NCBI GenBank assembly: GCA_051004815.1
Contig: JBPCJY010000037.1
Span: 1 to 24,567, forward strand
DNA: 24,567 nucleotides
Source of the DNA: JBBQXY01 sp051004815
GTDB lineage: Bacteria; Chloroflexota; Ktedonobacteria; Ktedonobacterales; Ktedonobacteraceae
Direction of reading: 5' to 3'
Of the stretch, positions 22,778 through 24,567 are shown piece after piece (the first letter of the stretch is position 1; each line of letters begins with the position of its first letter). The notes below the pieces were generated by a model that saw only the letters and a program-made list of their open reading frames with translations, was not told the DNA's origin and did not search any database. A program made the position numbers and the translations under genes.

Positions 22778-23852
22778 AGATCGCGCCCTGGTGCGCCGTG
22801 ATACAGAAGATTGTCTGCTGATACAGGTACCCGAACAACGCGGCGAGGGCGGTACTGTCATGGCGGCAGCGTACAAGCGACGTATTCCACTGATCAAAGT
22901 GGATGATGTAGTCGTCATGGGCGAGGTGACGATGACAGCCTCGGCCCTCTATCTGCTTTTAGAGAAAAATATTGAAATTCACTTCATGACCCATTTTGGA
23001 AAATTCAAAGGCCGTCTCACGCCAGAACTTTCTAAAAACTCACTATTACGCCTGGCCCAACATCGCACCCATAATGATCCTGCGCGACGTTGTGAATTGG
23101 CGCGGCGGTTCGTGATCGGCAAGTTATCAAATCAGCGCACCATGTTGCAGCGTTCAGATCGCCGTCGCAGCGAGCCTCTATTCAGTTCCGAGATTGAGCA
23201 AATTGCCCTGTTGATACGCCAACTGACACAGCTCTCTCCTGAGCCAGGTAAAGCTGCGCCAACATTAGTCAGTGGTGATAGTGGCATCGCGGGAACAGCA
23301 TTAGAAACAGTCTTGGGCTTAGAAGGTGCTGGCAGTGCTAACTATTTCGCCTGCTTTGGTAAGATGCTTGCCGATCCGCAACAATGGCCGTTTGCCGGGA
23401 GAATTCGCCGTCCACCAACTGACGCGGTCAACGCGTTACTCAGCTTTGGCTACGCCTTACTCACGACGCAAGTTGCCAGCGCGGTGCAAGTGGTCGGCTT
23501 TGATCAATATATTGGCTACCTGCATAGTTCCGTCTATGGGCGTCCCGCCCTGGCTCTGGACCTCATGGAAGAATTTCGCCCAATCATCGTAGATTCTGTC
23601 GTCTTGACACTGCTGAATAATCGCATGCTCAAGCCAAATGATTTTCATATCGAACTCAACGCCTATCGCTTGAAGAAAGAGCCACGCAAACTCTTTCTAG
23701 AGCAATTTGAAGAGCGACTGAACGAGGAGATCACTCATCCCATCTTTGGCAAAAAGGTAAAATATCGGCGTTGCATTGAATTGCAAGCCCGCTTCATGGC
23801 AAAGTATTTGACCGAAGAGATCGACGAGTATCTGCCGCTCATTATGCGCTAG
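22755..23852 (+). CDS. cas1: Cas1 integrase
   Basis: Metal-dependent integrase that inserts new spacers at the leader end of the array, in a complex with Cas2. It has 365 residues from ATG 22755, fixed by AAGGAGG at 22743-22749; an in-frame ATG 22734 lies before that site. Metal-binding residues are visible: E190 (GLEGAGSANYF), H257 (GYLHSS) and D269 with E272 nearby (LDLMEEFRP). All are intact. It overlaps the end of cas4 and is followed after 10 bases by cas2. Confidence 0.96.
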   Translation: MPTLYLTEDRALVRRDTEDCLLIQVPEQRGEGGTVMAAAYKRRIPLIKVDDVVVMGEVTMTASALYLLLEKNIEIHFMTHFGKFKGRLTPELSKNSLLRLAQHRTHNDPARRCELARRFVIGKLSNQRTMLQRSDRRRSEPLFSSEIEQIALLIRQLTQLSPEPGKAAPTLVSGDSGIAGTALETVLGLEGAGSANYFACFGKMLADPQQWPFAGRIRRPPTDAVNALLSFGYALLTTQVASAVQVVGFDQYIGYLHSSVYGRPALALDLMEEFRPIIVDSVVLTLLNNRMLKPNDFHIELNAYRLKKEPRKLFLEQFEERLNEEITHPIFGKKVKYRRCIELQARFMAKYLTEEIDEYLPLIMR

Positions 23853-23862
23853 GAGAACAGCG

Positions 23863-24171
23863 ATGGCACCCACCAAAACCATGTCATCCAGCCAAACCAT
23901 GTGCTATATCATCGCCTATGACATCCCCAGTGATCGCAGGCGTACAAAAGTGCATAAAGTTCTTTCAGGCTTTGGCACCTGGACGCAATATTCGCTCTTC
24001 GAGTGTTTCCTGTCCAAGAAAGAACTCGTGCTACTAAAATCGAAACTAGCCAAGCACGTAGAAGATACACAGGACAGTGTGCGTTTTTACCCCCTATGTG
24101 CCGCCTGCCTCGACAAAGTCGAAACCGTCGGCGGTGAGCCACCAACAGAAGATGTCCTTTTCATTGTTTAA
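23863..24171 (+). CDS. cas2: Cas2
   Basis: Small ferredoxin-fold partner of Cas1 that forms the central dimer of the integration complex. It has 102 residues. The opening strand CYIIAYDIPSDRRRTKVHKVL places the conserved Asp at D20, followed by GTWTQYSLFECFL. ATG 23863 has AGGAGA at 23851-23856, overlapping the cas1 stop. ATG 23881 would remove six residues not conserved in the family, but has no ribosome site. Confidence 0.94.
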   Translation: MAPTKTMSSSQTMCYIIAYDIPSDRRRTKVHKVLSGFGTWTQYSLFECFLSKKELVLLKSKLAKHVEDTQDSVRFYPLCAACLDKVETVGGEPPTEDVLFIV

Positions 24172-24364
24172 CTATAGCGAAGCCCTTGCGAGAGGTAGGC
24201 GTGACACCACTGCTACGCTTAGCCTCTCGCACGGCCCCACAAGCCACTCGATCAGAAAAAACCAATTTCACCCTCTCATTTACACGCCCAAATTAGTACT
24301 TCCTGGCGAGCATCTCGCAAACCCTGGCCTAATCCCGCCTCCAGTGCTATACTACACGTAGGCG
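24172..24364 (+). promoter_or_regulatory. CRISPR leader region
   Basis: These 193 bases lie between cas2 and the first repeat. They contain a strong hairpin (24187-24231) and TATACT at 24348-24353, a -10-like box 11 bases before repeat 1, which would start the array transcript at its first repeat. No good -35 is present. The placement upstream of the array in repeat orientation (ATTGCAAC end pointing right) makes this the leader side. Confidence 0.6.
24187..24231 (+). terminator. Hairpin after cas2
   Basis: GCGAGAGG (24188-24195) pairs with CCTCTCGC (24223-24230), flanked by a T-A pair. TAGGCG (24196-24201) pairs with CGCTTA (24216-24221), with one G-U pair and one bulged base. The loop is 14 nt. 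There is no T run, so it may be a weak terminator, a pause site or a 3'-end stabiliser for the cas message rather than a classic terminator. Confidence 0.45.
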
Positions 24365-24567
24365 GTCAGAATAGGTGGAAGCCCGATTGAGGGATTGCAA
24401 CGACCGCTATAGCGCAAGCACGCGGCTACCGCGAAGTTGTCAGAATAGGTGGAAGCCCGATTGAGGGATTGCAACACTACGCTCGTTAAGCACGAACGGC
24501 AAAGTATGCCAGGGTCAGAATAGGTGGAAGCCCGATTGAGGGATTGCAACAGAGCGTGTTGATAGGG
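24365..24567 (+). CRISPR. Start of a type I-D CRISPR array, cut off by the window end
   Basis: Three identical 37-bp repeats lie at 24365-24401, 24439-24475 and 24514-24550. They begin GTCAGAATAGGTGGAAG and end GAGGGATTGCAAC. Spacers are 37 bp (24402-24438) and 38 bp (24476-24513), and 17 bases of a third are visible. The repeat has a short CCC/GGG stem, and cutting after GGG gives the 8-nt handle ATTGCAAC, so transcription runs rightward from the leader. Perfect repeat identity suggests that the leader-proximal part is active or recently grown. Confidence 0.97.

Overview
The window reads as part of a bacterial chromosome, most likely from a Chloroflexota soil bacterium of the Ktedonobacteria type. 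This assignment is inferred from protein content: a SNF2 helicase paired with a SWIM protein, a flavin-dependent LLM oxidoreductase, a RecQ with a C-terminal helix-turn-helix extension, a lipoprotein with a Thr/Pro-rich linker, and a type I-D CRISPR system with a WYL regulator. No rRNA or other marker gene is present to confirm it. I saw no rRNA, tRNA, transposase or phage structural gene.

Left half (1-11900), housekeeping and accessory genes. A 5'-truncated SNF2 helicase and a SWIM zinc-finger protein run rightward. They converge on a leftward gnd-pgi operon (6-phosphogluconate dehydrogenase and glucose-6-phosphate isomerase) and a leftward lipoprotein gene. A rightward LLM oxidoreductase converges on leftward recQ. 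Between recQ and the next gene lies a 144-bp MITE-like element with 19-bp perfect terminal inverted repeats and a 9-bp target duplication. Next come a 30-bp perfect palindrome overlapping a promoter, the start of a decayed toxin gene, and an orphan XRE/HigA-type antitoxin. The antitoxin converges on a leftward VanZ-like membrane protein. Each of the three convergent junctions (3512/3581, 8224/8302, 11206/11409) holds a long, nearly or fully perfect hairpin.

Right half (about 12000-24567), a complete type I-D CRISPR-Cas locus, all rightward. A WYL-domain regulator is followed by a 462-bp control region with two copies of an 18-bp motif and a near-consensus promoter. Then come cas10d, a separate cas11d-like gene, csc2 (Cas7), csc1 (Cas5), the cas3' helicase, cas6, cas4, cas1, cas2, a leader and a CRISPR array of 37-bp repeats that runs off the window. 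Genes are separated by short gaps or overlap, most have their own Shine-Dalgarno site, and they look like one operon. Csc2, Csc1, Cas6, Cas10d and Cas11d would form the crRNA-guided complex. The HD nuclease is on Cas10d and the helicase is separate, as is usual for I-D. Cas4-Cas1-Cas2 would acquire spacers.

The most notable observation is that cas10d and the cas11d-like ORF lie in the same reading frame, separated by one TAG codon and five sense codons. The Shine-Dalgarno sequence AAGGAG begins directly after the stop. In cyanobacterial I-D systems the small subunit is made by internal translation from one intact cas10d gene; here the same product appears to come from a gene split by a single stop codon.
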